From the NCBI GenBank assembly GCA_964501785.1, contig CAZCUD010000001.1, positions 62,001 to 126,000 of the forward strand: 64,000 nt of DNA, read 5' to 3'. This stretch comes from DATBSK01 sp964501785. GTDB taxonomy: Bacteria; Actinomycetota; Acidimicrobiia; IMCC26256; PALSA-555. Position 1 is the stretch's first letter, and each line of letters opens with the position of its first letter. The notes beneath the pieces were generated by a model that was given only the letters and a program-made list of their open reading frames with translations, searched no databases and was not told the DNA's origin. Below are positions 16,920 to 24,867 of the stretch, one piece after another. Both the position numbers and the translations under genes were made by a program.

Positions 16920-17702
16920 GTGCTGCTCGCCGAGCTCAACGTCCGGCACACGCGACGGCACATGCCGACGCGCCGGGTGGCGCTCGGCGACGTGTACCTG
17001 CCCACCAGCGGTGCCGCGCACGGCGCGACGCTGCTCGGCGCGGTGGTCGTGGAGTTCGCCCGCGATCTCGACGAGGAGCAGCGTGATCTCCTGCCGCGGC
17101 TGGTCCACGACGCGCGCGAGGGCCTCACCGTGCCGCGCATCGCCTTGCGGTACCGCCTGCAGATCGACACCCACGGGCTCGACCGGTCGCGCCACCGCAT
17201 CGTCGCCGAGGCGACCACCGACGACGTGCCGGCCGTCGTCCTCGAGCTCGACACGCACGGCCGCGGTGCGCCCCAGGTCATCGGCGCGATCCTCGCCGCC
17301 GCCGGGCTGCCACCCTCGGCGCGGGTCACCGCGCTGCGGGCCGTCGACGAGGCGCTCCGGCGTCCGGTCCTGCCCGCCGGCCTGAAGGTGCGGCGACTGC
17401 TCTTCGGGGCGCCCGACCTGCGGGCACCCGCGCCGGGCGCTCCGATCGCGTTCGCGGCCGACGACCTGTGGGTCGGAGTGCCGTCGGAACGGCGGTGGGC
17501 GATGGAGGTCCTCGGCCTCCACGCCGGGATGTCCGTCGACCGGGAGGACGTGCAGTCGCGCTTCCGACGCCTCGTCCGCCTCGCGCATCCCGACCACGGT
17601 GCCGAGCACGAGCGTGCCGCCGAGCGCCTGGCCGAGCTCGCCGAGGCGCGCGAGCTGCTGCTCGCCTACGTCGAGGCGGGCCGCGCCGAGGGGACCGGCT
17701 AG
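16920..17702 (+). CDS. DnaJ-domain protein
   Basis: 260 residues from a GTG two bases after the previous stop; the longer open frame upstream is a shadow. The last 65 residues are a J domain with the diagnostic HPD (LVRLAHPDHGAEHE) between two helices, so the protein can stimulate an Hsp70 (DnaK) ATPase. The first 190 residues are a separate domain, rich in Arg and Leu, not recognised, with no zinc-finger or Gly/Phe region. A dedicated rather than general co-chaperone is likely; its client may be the adjacent membrane protein, but that is inference. Confidence 0.75.
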   Translation: MLLAELNVRHTRRHMPTRRVALGDVYLPTSGAAHGATLLGAVVVEFARDLDEEQRDLLPRLVHDAREGLTVPRIALRYRLQIDTHGLDRSRHRIVAEATTDDVPAVVLELDTHGRGAPQVIGAILAAAGLPPSARVTALRAVDEALRRPVLPAGLKVRRLLFGAPDLRAPAPGAPIAFAADDLWVGVPSERRWAMEVLGLHAGMSVDREDVQSRFRRLVRLAHPDHGAEHERAAERLAELAEARELLLAYVEAGRAEGTG

Positions 17703-17752
17703 ACCGCGACGTCGCCGTCGAGTCCGGATGCTCGGGACGGGTCCCGGCAAGT

Positions 17753-17758
17753 TAGTTT
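17753..17758 (+). promoter_or_regulatory. -10 box TAGTTT of mdh (leaderless)
   Basis: TAGTTT ends 6 nt before ATG 17765. Confidence 0.5.
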
Positions 17759-17764
17759 CGGGGC

Positions 17765-18763
17765 ATGGCCACGAAGTCGAAGTCACCGGTCCACGTCACG
17801 GTCACCGGCGCCGCCGGGCAGATCGGGTACGCGCTCGTCCACCGCATCGCCTCCGGACAGCTGCTCGGCCACGACACCCCCGTCGTCCTGCGACTGCTCG
17901 AGATCGAGCCGGCGATGGCGTCGCTCGAGGGCGTCGTCATGGAGCTCGAGGACGGTGCCCACCCGCTGCTCGAGGGCATCGAGGCGACGAGCGACCTGAA
18001 GCACGCGTTCGACGGCGCTTCGTGGTGCCTCCTCGTCGGCTCGATCCCGCGCAAGGCGGGCATGGAGCGCGGCGACCTGCTGTCGGTGAACGGGGGGATC
18101 TTCAAGCCGCAGGGTGAGGCGATCAACGCCAACGCGGCCGACGACGTCCGCGTCCTCGTGGTCGGCAACCCGTGCAACACCAACTGCCTGATCGCGCGCG
18201 CAGCCGCGCCCGACGTCCCTGCCGACCGCTGGTTCGCGATGACCCGCCTCGACGAGAACCGCGCCAAGACGCAGCTCGCGCGCAAGGCCGGCGTCGCGGT
18301 TCGCGAGGTCACCAACCTCGCGATCTGGGGGAACCACTCGGCGACGCAGTTCCCCGACTTCGCCAATGCCAAGATCGGCGGCAAGCCGGCACCGGAGGTC
18401 ATCGGTGACGACGGCTGGCTCCAGGGTGCCTTCCTCGAGACGGTGCAGAAGCGTGGTGCCGCCGTCATCGAGAAGCGGGGCGCGTCGTCCGCGGCATCGG
18501 CCGCTCACGCGGCGATCGACTCGGTCAACAGCGTCTGGCAGACGACGGCCGCCGGCGACTGGCACTCGTTGGCGATCGCGAGCAGCGGTCAGTACGGCGT
18601 GCCCGAGGGGCTCCAGTTCGGATACCCGGTGCGCAGCGACGGTGCGTCGTGGGAGGTCGTCCAGGGTCTCGAGCACGACGACTTCGCCAAGGAGAAGATC
18701 CGCATCACCACCGAGGAGCTCCTCTCGGAGCGCGACGAGGTGAAGGCGCTCGGCCTCATCTAG
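17765..18763 (+). CDS. mdh: Malate dehydrogenase
   Basis: 332 residues, the length of actinobacterial-type MDH. It oxidises malate to oxaloacetate with NAD. Seen: TGAAGQIGYAL (Rossmann loop), VGSIPRKAGMERGDLL (mobile loop with substrate Arg), GNPCNTN, MTRLDENRAK (active-site Asp and Arg) and IWGNHSATQFPD (catalytic His). It is the third TCA enzyme in the window. The leaderless promoter gives a single-gene transcript, probably with ogt trailing. Confidence 0.97.
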   Translation: MATKSKSPVHVTVTGAAGQIGYALVHRIASGQLLGHDTPVVLRLLEIEPAMASLEGVVMELEDGAHPLLEGIEATSDLKHAFDGASWCLLVGSIPRKAGMERGDLLSVNGGIFKPQGEAINANAADDVRVLVVGNPCNTNCLIARAAAPDVPADRWFAMTRLDENRAKTQLARKAGVAVREVTNLAIWGNHSATQFPDFANAKIGGKPAPEVIGDDGWLQGAFLETVQKRGAAVIEKRGASSAASAAHAAIDSVNSVWQTTAAGDWHSLAIASSGQYGVPEGLQFGYPVRSDGASWEVVQGLEHDDFAKEKIRITTEELLSERDEVKALGLI

Positions 18764-18770
18764 CGGGCGA

Positions 18771-19256
18771 GTGGCGGCCATGCCCTGGTGGCGTCAAGAG
18801 TCTCCGCTGGGTGATCTCCTCGTCGTCACCAACGAGCGCGGCGTGCGCACGATCACGTTGCCCGCAGCGGTCGGCGCCGATCCACTCGATGACGAGCCGG
18901 GGCGTGACGACGCGCTCGCCCGTGAGCTCGACGAGTACTTCGCCGGCGACCGCCGCAGCTTCAGTGCAGTCGTGGACCTGAGCTACGTCGATCCCGACCA
19001 CTTCGGCCGCCGCGTGATGGAGACGCTGGCGCGCGACGTGCCGTGGGGAGAGACCGTGACGTACGGGGAGCTGGCGGACATGGCCGGTGCACCACGCGCG
19101 GCGCGTGCGGTCGGCAACGTGATGGCGCACAACCCGGTGCAGATCCTCCTGCCGTGCCACCGGGTCGTCGCCGCGAACGGCATCGGCGGGTACGGGCCGG
19201 CCGGCGTCGACCTCAAGCGAGCGCTGCTCGAGCTCGAAGGGGTCCACCTCCGTTGA
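18771..19256 (+). CDS. ogt: Methylated-DNA-protein-cysteine methyltransferase
   Basis: 161 residues from GTG 18771 (ATG 18780 is equally possible). It removes methyl groups from O6-methylguanine by transfer to its own Cys129, seen in ILLPCHRVVAANG. The helix-turn-helix stretch (TVTYGELADMAGAPRAARAVGNVMAHNP) contains the Arg finger that flips the base. The N-terminal domain is short. It follows mdh after 7 nt. Confidence 0.94.
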   Translation: MAAMPWWRQESPLGDLLVVTNERGVRTITLPAAVGADPLDDEPGRDDALARELDEYFAGDRRSFSAVVDLSYVDPDHFGRRVMETLARDVPWGETVTYGELADMAGAPRAARAVGNVMAHNPVQILLPCHRVVAANGIGGYGPAGVDLKRALLELEGVHLR

Positions 19257-19272
19257 CCCATACAGGGCCAGC

Positions 19273-19956
19273 ATGGGCGCGATGCCGGGCAAGAGGAAGC
19301 ACGAGGTCTTCGGCGACGACGAGAGCGGTCGGTCGCTCGACCGTCTGATCGCCTTCAGCGACGGCGTCTTCGCCATCGCGATGACGCTGCTCGTGCTCAG
19401 CCTCACCGTTCCGACCCTGACCGGCTCGACCGACGAGGTCGACGACGCGCTCTGGGCTGCCCTGAAGGAGCAATGGCCCGAGCTGCTCAGCTACGCGATC
19501 AGCTTCGCGGTCATCGGTCGCTACTGGCTGATCCACCACCGCCTGTTCCGCATGGTGCGTCGCGCCGACTCACCGCTGCTCGTGTGGAACCTGGCCCTGC
19601 TGGGCGTCATCGCGCTCGTGCCGTTCCCGACCGAGCTGCTCGGGCGCTACGGCGACACCACGACTGCAGTGGTCGCGTACTCGGCGACGATGGTGCTGCT
19701 CGGCCTCTGCAACTACGGGCTGACCCGCCATGTCTACGAGGCCGACCTGTTGGACGAGAAGGTGACTCCCGAGTACCGCACGCACTCGCGGATGCGGGGC
19801 TACATCGTGCCGGTCGCGTTCGGTCTGGGGATCCCGGTGGCGTTCGTGAGCCCGGTGGCCGCGATGTGGACCTGGTGGATCGCGGTGATCGTGATCTCCG
19901 TCGCGATCCGGCACCACTACGGCGCGACGCTCGGCCACCCCTATCGCTCGAGCTGA
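19273..19956 (+). CDS. TMEM175-family potassium channel (copy 1)
   Basis: 227 residues with six hydrophobic helices. The first helix has the family signature RLIAFSDGVFAIAMTLLVL, in which the FSDG motif and the pore-lining hydrophobic residues define bacterial TMEM175/DUF1211 channels; these lack the usual K+ selectivity filter. Bacterial forms have a single six-helix repeat and assemble as tetramers in the membrane. A second copy lies at 56195-56881. GTG 19273 starts the frame; ATG 19282 is an alternative. Confidence 0.88.
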   Translation: MGAMPGKRKHEVFGDDESGRSLDRLIAFSDGVFAIAMTLLVLSLTVPTLTGSTDEVDDALWAALKEQWPELLSYAISFAVIGRYWLIHHRLFRMVRRADSPLLVWNLALLGVIALVPFPTELLGRYGDTTTAVVAYSATMVLLGLCNYGLTRHVYEADLLDEKVTPEYRTHSRMRGYIVPVAFGLGIPVAFVSPVAAMWTWWIAVIVISVAIRHHYGATLGHPYRSS

Positions 19957-19991
19957 CCGTCGGGCGCCGGACGCGCGCCGAGCGCCGAGGG

Positions 19992-20774
19992 TCAGCCGCT
20001 CCCCTTGGCCTCCTTGGCCTCGCCCTTCTCTTCCTTCTCGGGCGGTGGAGGCGTGCTCAGGCCGAGCTCCGAGCGGAGCTCGCTGAGCCGGGCCTGCGCC
20101 TCGGCGCTCGCCTGGGCGTGCTCGACCTCGAGCATCTTCGACTCGACGCCGGCACCGCTCAGCTCGGTGGACGCCTGCGCCTTGGCGAGGCGCTTCTCGA
20201 TCTTGCCGCGCACCTCCTCGAACGTCGGCACCTCTTCGCCGACCGTCTCGGAGAGCTGGGACATCGCCTTGTTCATCTGCTCCTGCATCTTCGCCTGGTC
20301 GAGCTGGCTCAGGAGCTTCTCGCGCTCGGCGAGCTTCTTCTGGAGAGCGGCCGAGTTCTGGGTGACGGCCTGCTTCGCCTTCTCCGACGCCGCGGTCGCG
20401 TCGAGGAGCTGCTTCTTCAGGTCGTCGATCTGCTTCTCGAGGGTGATGATCTTGTTCGCGAACGCCTCGGCGGCCTGCGACATGGAGGTCGCCTTGTCGG
20501 CGTTGCCTGCGCGCGTCTCCTGGTCGGTGAGGAGCAGGGCCTGGCGGGCCGACGCGTTCGCCTTCTCGTAGTCCTCGATCGCACGGTCGAGCTTGAGCTG
20601 CGTCTGCTTCTGGTTCGCGATCACGTTGGCGGCCTGCTCGGTGAGCTTGCGGTGCTGCTCACGTGCCTCGCGGATCGCCTGCTCGAGCTGGACCTTCGGG
20701 TCGGCCGACTCCTCGAGCTTCATGCCCAGCTTCGCCGCGAGGTAGCGCCACCACTTCTTGATCGTCTTCCACAT
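19992..20774 (-). CDS. pspA: PspA/IM30-family envelope protein
   Basis: 260 residues from ATG. It opens with an amphipathic membrane-binding helix (MWKTIKKWWRYLAAKLG), followed by the long coiled coil of PspA/Vipp1 proteins (EQAIREAREQHRKLTEQAANVIA, then LEKQIDDLKKQLLDATAA) and a short Pro-Glu-Lys tail. These proteins polymerise on damaged membranes and limit proton leakage. It lies last in the leftward cluster below cyclopropane synthase but has its own TAGGCT box, so it can be induced separately. The ESCRT-III-like fold is family knowledge, not visible here. Confidence 0.88.
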   Translation of the reverse strand: MWKTIKKWWRYLAAKLGMKLEESADPKVQLEQAIREAREQHRKLTEQAANVIANQKQTQLKLDRAIEDYEKANASARQALLLTDQETRAGNADKATSMSQAAEAFANKIITLEKQIDDLKKQLLDATAASEKAKQAVTQNSAALQKKLAEREKLLSQLDQAKMQEQMNKAMSQLSETVGEEVPTFEEVRGKIEKRLAKAQASTELSGAGVESKMLEVEHAQASAEAQARLSELRSELGLSTPPPPEKEEKGEAKEAKGSG

Positions 20775-20781
20775 GCCCGGC

Positions 20782-20787
20782 AGCCTA
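20782..20787 (-). promoter_or_regulatory. -10 box TAGGCT of pspA (leaderless)
   Basis: On the minus strand TAGGCT ends 7 nt before the pspA ATG; the cfa stop lies only 8 bases upstream of the box, so the promoter sits in a 20-bp intergenic gap. Confidence 0.5.
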
Positions 20788-20794
20788 AAGCACG

Positions 20795-22057
20795 TCAGAA
20801 CGCCGGGCGAAGGGGCATCCCGCTGCGCCCGCCGACCGTCTTGGTGGCGAGCACCTGGTGCACCTGGGTGCGGTCGGCCTCGAAGGCGAGGGCCGAGCCG
20901 GCCAGGTAGAGGCGCCAGACCCGGGCTCGGGCGCTGCCGACCACGTCGACCGCCTCCTCCCACGCGGCCTCGAGGTTCGCGACCCAACGCCGCAAGGTGA
21001 GCGCGTAGTGCTCACGCAGGCTCTCGACGTGGCGGACCTCGAACCCGGCGTGCTGCATCGCCGAGACCACGGTGCCGAGCTCGTGGAGCTCGCCGTCGGG
21101 GAACACGTAGCGGTCGATGAACGCGTTCGCCTTGGTGGCCTTCCGTCCCCGCCCCTGCGCCAGGTGCGCCGGTCGGCCGATCGCGTGGTTGAGGAGCCGT
21201 CCGCCGGGGCGCAGCAGTGCGTGGACGCGACGGAAGTACTCGGAGAGGCGGGTCAGGCCGACGTGCTCGAACATGCCGATCGAGCTGATCGCGTCGTAGG
21301 GACCGTCCTCGACGTCGCGATAGTCCTCGAGTCGCACGTCGACGCGGTCGGCGAGGCCGGCCTCGGCGACCCGCTTGGTCGCCACGTCGTGCTGGTTGCT
21401 CGAGATCGTCACGCCCACCGCTCGGACGCCGTGGTGGCGGGCGGCGTGCAGCACCATCGAGCCCCACCCCGAGCCGATGTCGAGCAGCCGCATCCCCGGC
21501 GCGAGGGCGAGCTTGGTGCTGATCAGCTCGTGCTTCGCGTCCTGCGCCTGCTCGAGCGTGGTCGTCTCGGGCGACCACACCGCGCACGAGTACGTCATCG
21601 ACGGACCGAGGAGGAGCCGGTAGAAGTCGTTGGACAGGTCGTAGTGGTGGGCGATCGCGGCCGCGTCGCGCGCCTTGCTGTGCCGACGTCCACGCAGCCG
21701 CACCTCCTCCGGTGGTGGCCCGAGGGGGCGCAGCACCTTCGGTCCGGCGAGGCGCAGGGCGAGCGCGGCGCCCCGTGGCCCGACGGCGACGTCCGCGAAG
21801 CGGTCACGCAACGACAGCGCGGCGAAGACGTCTCCGTCGATGTCGATGTCTCCCGCGACGTAGGCCCGCGAGAAGCCCAGCTCACCGGGCGCCTGCACGA
21901 TGCGTCGCAGCGCGTCGGGGGATCGGACCACGACCGTGGCGGGCGGGTCGGGCGGACCGAGACGGCTGCCGTCGTACAGCGTCACCGCGACGGGCAGGTC
22001 GTCGCCTGCTCCGGCCCCGACGCCGAGGATCCCCGCGAGCCGCTCGGCGAGCGTCAC
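20795..22057 (-). CDS. cfa: Cyclopropane-fatty-acyl-phospholipid synthase
   Basis: 420 residues from GTG 22057; the frame can also start at 22093 inside a palindromic repeat. It uses SAM to methylenate unsaturated acyl chains of membrane lipids. Seen: a non-catalytic N-terminal domain of about 120 residues, then IAHHYDLSNDFYRLLLGPSMTYSCAVW, the SAM loop LLDIGSGWGSM, ISSIGMFEHVG (active-site Glu) and YVFPDGELHELG. Its position between a coiled-coil membrane protein and PspA suggests a role in envelope stress. The ribosome-binding GGGAGG is only 1 nt from the GTG, which leaves the exact start uncertain. Confidence 0.93.
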   Translation of the reverse strand: MTLAERLAGILGVGAGAGDDLPVAVTLYDGSRLGPPDPPATVVVRSPDALRRIVQAPGELGFSRAYVAGDIDIDGDVFAALSLRDRFADVAVGPRGAALALRLAGPKVLRPLGPPPEEVRLRGRRHSKARDAAAIAHHYDLSNDFYRLLLGPSMTYSCAVWSPETTTLEQAQDAKHELISTKLALAPGMRLLDIGSGWGSMVLHAARHHGVRAVGVTISSNQHDVATKRVAEAGLADRVDVRLEDYRDVEDGPYDAISSIGMFEHVGLTRLSEYFRRVHALLRPGGRLLNHAIGRPAHLAQGRGRKATKANAFIDRYVFPDGELHELGTVVSAMQHAGFEVRHVESLREHYALTLRRWVANLEAAWEEAVDVVGSARARVWRLYLAGSALAFEADRTQVHQVLATKTVGGRSGMPLRPAF

Positions 22058-22078
22058 GCCTCCCAGTGTGCCGACCGA

Positions 22079-22123
22079 CGATGCGCATCTCAACCCCCTC
22101 TGGGGGGTCTGAGGTACGCATCG
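22079..22123. repeat. Palindromic repeat, family A, copy 3
   Basis: CGATGCGCATCTCAACCCCC faces a right arm GGGGGGTCTGAGGTACGCATCG around TCT. The outer CGATGCG and the CTCA..CCCC core match copy 1. It lies between the coiled-coil membrane gene and cfa, next to the start of cfa. Confidence 0.75.
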
Positions 22124-22140
22124 AGCGAGAGGGTGAGCGG

Positions 22141-22899
22141 TCAGCCGCCGGCGCCGGCGGCCCGAGCGGTGCCGCTCGCCTCCTCGAGGGAGACGCGCAG
22201 GGTCTCCATGTCGCTGACCACGTCGTCGACCTGGCTGCCGAGGCCACCGAGCTCGGCGACGTCGTCGGCCTGGATCGACAGCTCGACGGCTCGGGCCACG
22301 GCCTCGTCGAGCCGCGCGTCGAGCAGCCGCAGCTTGTCCTGTGCGTCCTGCGCGACCTCGATGATCCGGTCGGCCGAGTCGACCTGCGCCTGGAGCGACT
22401 GCACGGTGGCGTCGTTCGCGTCGTCACGGGACGCTCGCTTGGCCGCCTCGAGCTCCGCTCTCGCGTTCGGGACGTCGAGGTTCGCGATCGCGTCCTGGAG
22501 GGCGTCGCCACGTCGGGCGATGCGCCAGCACTCGTCGACGCCGGCGTCGACTCGCTCGCCGATCTCGATCAGGCGATCGCGCATCGGCCCCTCGTTCGAT
22601 GCCGAGACCGCCCGGCGGTACCGCCGCTGCGCGTCGAGCGCCTCCCGCACGAAGTGTCGCCACGGGTCGGCGATGCTCATCGGGTCGATGCGAGCGCCGC
22701 GCTGCTTGCGAGGGAGCAGCGTCGCGACGCGGGCGCCGTAGAAGAGGGCGCCGAGCCCGATCACCGCCAGTGCGGGCAGCCCTCCGAGGACGGCTGCCGC
22801 CGCGCCGACGCCGGCGAGAACGATGGCCGACGGCGCCATGACCGCGTCGGCGGTCTTCTGGCTCTTCCAGTGCTCGGGCAGCCTGTCGAGCGCACCCAT
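22141..22899 (-). CDS. Coiled-coil membrane protein of the VWA/PspA cluster
   Basis: 252 residues from ATG 22899; a GTG at 22947 lies within repeat B1 and would add 16 residues read from the palindrome. Two adjacent hydrophobic helices (MAPSAIVLAGVGAAAAVLG and LPALAVIGLGALFYGAR) make a hairpin in the membrane. Some 180 cytoplasmic residues follow, mostly heptad-like helices with many Ala, Glu and Arg. It is a membrane-anchored helical scaffold of unknown function. Its position between the extracellular VWA protein and PspA suggests a link between the two sides of the membrane (inference). Confidence 0.7.
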   Translation of the reverse strand: MGALDRLPEHWKSQKTADAVMAPSAIVLAGVGAAAAVLGGLPALAVIGLGALFYGARVATLLPRKQRGARIDPMSIADPWRHFVREALDAQRRYRRAVSASNEGPMRDRLIEIGERVDAGVDECWRIARRGDALQDAIANLDVPNARAELEAAKRASRDDANDATVQSLQAQVDSADRIIEVAQDAQDKLRLLDARLDEAVARAVELSIQADDVAELGGLGSQVDDVVSDMETLRVSLEEASGTARAAGAGG

Positions 22900-22921
22900 C
22901 GGCGGGGCCGTCCCCTCATCC

Positions 22922-22976
22922 CGCCGCGTCGGAAGATCCAGCGACACTCCTCGTCGCTGAGCCTTCCGACGCGGCG
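22922..22976. repeat. Palindromic repeat, family B, copy 1
   Basis: CGCCGCGTCGGAAGATCCAG begins a 24-bp arm that pairs with GTCGCTGAGCCTTCCGACGCGGCG with 3 mismatches around a 7-base loop. It fills most of the gap between the VWA gene and the coiled-coil gene. Other copies: 24795, 60069, 63694. Confidence 0.88.
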
Positions 22977-22989
22977 AAAGGGGCTGCCA

Positions 22990-24867
22990 TCAGAAGTTGC
23001 TCACGACGGCGTTGAAGACGTTGACGATCGTGGCCGGGTCGACGGCGGAGTACGCCGCTCCGGTCGTGGCCTCGGCGATGCGGCGCAGGGTGGCCTCGTC
23101 GGAGTCGCCGCCATAGGCGATGGTGAAGATTCGCACCGGCGTGGAGGTCTCGCCCTCGTTCTCGGCTCGCAGGTACTCGAGGAGCTCGTTCACGTCCTCG
23201 TTGCGGGGGTCCTCGTTGCGCCCGTCGGTCAGGAGCACGACCGCGTTGATGCGCTCGGGGTCGTACCCCTCGACCATCGTGTCGTAGGAGTCGCGGGCCG
23301 CCGTGTAGAGGGGTGTGCCCTGCGTCGGCACGAGCCGCTCGATCTGGGTCTCGAGCTCGGGTCGGTTCACCGACATCGGGCCGATGGGTACCACGTCGCG
23401 GTAGTCCATGGGCTCGCGATCCGCGAGCTCGGTCGAGAAGATGCGCAGCCCGACCTCGTCCTCGGCGTTGAACTCGCCGAGCGCGGCCGTCGCGGCGCGC
23501 TTGGCGAGGTCGAGCTTGGTGTCGCCGGTCTTCGGGTCGGCCTCGTCGCCCATCGACCCGGAGACGTCGACGACGAGCAGCACGCGGGCCTTCTTGCGCA
23601 CCTGGTTCCACTCGTCGATCACCCCCGCGAGCACCGGCGGACGGGGCACCTCGAGCGTGGTCTGGGGCTGCGCGGGGTCGACCCCGTTCTTGGCGACGAT
23701 CGGCTTGCCGATCGACACGGCGGGGTTGCCGGGCCGGAAGCCGAAATTCAGCACCCGGCGCTGGTTGGCCGGCTGGGTCACGAACTCCGCGAACTTGCCC
23801 GCCGCCTCCTTCTCCTTGGCCGACACCCACGGCGCATCGAGGACGATCAGCGGGTTGTCGGAGTAGAGGGTGCCTTCCTTCGGGTAGATCGACGTGAGCG
23901 GGACGCGGGGCTTGCGAGGTTGCTCACCGGGGTCGAGGATCCCGTCGGGGTTGCCGCGGTTGTAGTCGAGCACCGACTTCTCCTCGACCGCCACCGCCGA
24001 CGCGTACCCGAACGGGTTGCCGCGGCGGTCGGCGCGGTAGAGGTTGTTGAGGAACGTCAGCGTCGTGTCGCCGTAGTGGACGACCGCCGACTCGACGCCC
24101 TGGGCGAACGCCTCGACCTCGGGGCGGGCGAGGTCCTCGAGCGTGAGGTCGCTCGTCTTGCCCGTCGCCGCGTAGTACTGCGCGACCGTCTGCGCGAGGC
24201 CGCTGGTCGAGAAGTTGGGGTTGGTCTTGCCGAACCGGAACGGGCCCCACTCGGGGTGGCCCTTCCCCGCCCAGCCCGCCGGGTCCTGCGCGAGGGCGAG
24301 GATGTCGGACCATCCGATCGGCGTCGCCGGGTAGCCGAGCGCGTCCGCCATGGGCTGGGGCATCGCGATGACGAGCGGGGTCAGCATGAACGACTGGCCG
24401 GGTGTCGCGACGTAGGGGGCCTTCCCGTCCTCGGTGCGGCGCTGGTCGAGCACGGCTCCCCACGTCGACGCGGCCGGCGACCAGATCACCGGCCGCGGGC
24501 CGTTCACCTTGGGCTTGGGCCAGTCGGCGGCGAGCAGCGACGCGCCGGCACCGGACGAGACGCGGGTGACCTTGGCCCGGACGCACTGCCCGTCGACCTC
24601 GGCGAGGTCGGAGTCGGCGAACCGCTTCGCGAGGTCGGTCAGCAGCTCCAGCTTCTCGGGCGACGACGCGATGTCGACCGTGATGCAGTCGCCACCAGCC
24701 CCCGCCGGCGCGCTCGCGCTCGCGATCGTCGCCGGCACGACCAGTGCTGCCACCAGCGCTCCGACGACCCACCTCCGAACGGCGCTTCCGGCCCGGTTGG
24801 AAGACCTGGCGACACATGTTGTCGCTGCGTCCTCCGACGCAGTGGAGGAGCGGCGGGGGTCGGTCAT
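22990..24867 (-). CDS. Secreted solute-binding/VWA fusion protein
   Basis: 625 residues from an ATG overlapping the upstream stop (ATGA). A signal peptide spans about residues 30-55, but is preceded by an unusually long N-region, part of which (about residues 10-24) is encoded by palindromic repeat B2. Residues 60-415 form a periplasmic-binding-type domain (class of extracellular solute-binding proteins). Residues 425-620 form a von Willebrand A domain with an intact metal site: DVSGS at 434-438, a Thr in TQGTPLY, and LLTDGRNED. The protein is extracellular and could bind a ligand while gripping a partner through the metal site. Cluster partners are the next SBP and an AAA+ ATPase. Confidence 0.88.
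   Translation of the reverse strand: MTDPRRSSTASEDAATTCVARSSNRAGSAVRRWVVGALVAALVVPATIASASAPAGAGGDCITVDIASSPEKLELLTDLAKRFADSDLAEVDGQCVRAKVTRVSSGAGASLLAADWPKPKVNGPRPVIWSPAASTWGAVLDQRRTEDGKAPYVATPGQSFMLTPLVIAMPQPMADALGYPATPIGWSDILALAQDPAGWAGKGHPEWGPFRFGKTNPNFSTSGLAQTVAQYYAATGKTSDLTLEDLARPEVEAFAQGVESAVVHYGDTTLTFLNNLYRADRRGNPFGYASAVAVEEKSVLDYNRGNPDGILDPGEQPRKPRVPLTSIYPKEGTLYSDNPLIVLDAPWVSAKEKEAAGKFAEFVTQPANQRRVLNFGFRPGNPAVSIGKPIVAKNGVDPAQPQTTLEVPRPPVLAGVIDEWNQVRKKARVLLVVDVSGSMGDEADPKTGDTKLDLAKRAATAALGEFNAEDEVGLRIFSTELADREPMDYRDVVPIGPMSVNRPELETQIERLVPTQGTPLYTAARDSYDTMVEGYDPERINAVVLLTDGRNEDPRNEDVNELLEYLRAENEGETSTPVRIFTIAYGGDSDEATLRRIAEATTGAAYSAVDPATIVNVFNAVVSNF
24795..24840. repeat. Palindromic repeat, family B, copy 2, inside coding sequence
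   Basis: GGTTGGAAGACCTGGCGACA faces TGTCGCTGCGTCCTCCGACGC around CATGT; the centre GACACATGTTGTCG is identical to copy 3. In the minus-strand frame it reads ASEDAATTCVARSSN with no stop. It lies wholly within the N-terminal codons of the VWA fusion protein. Confidence 0.82.
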
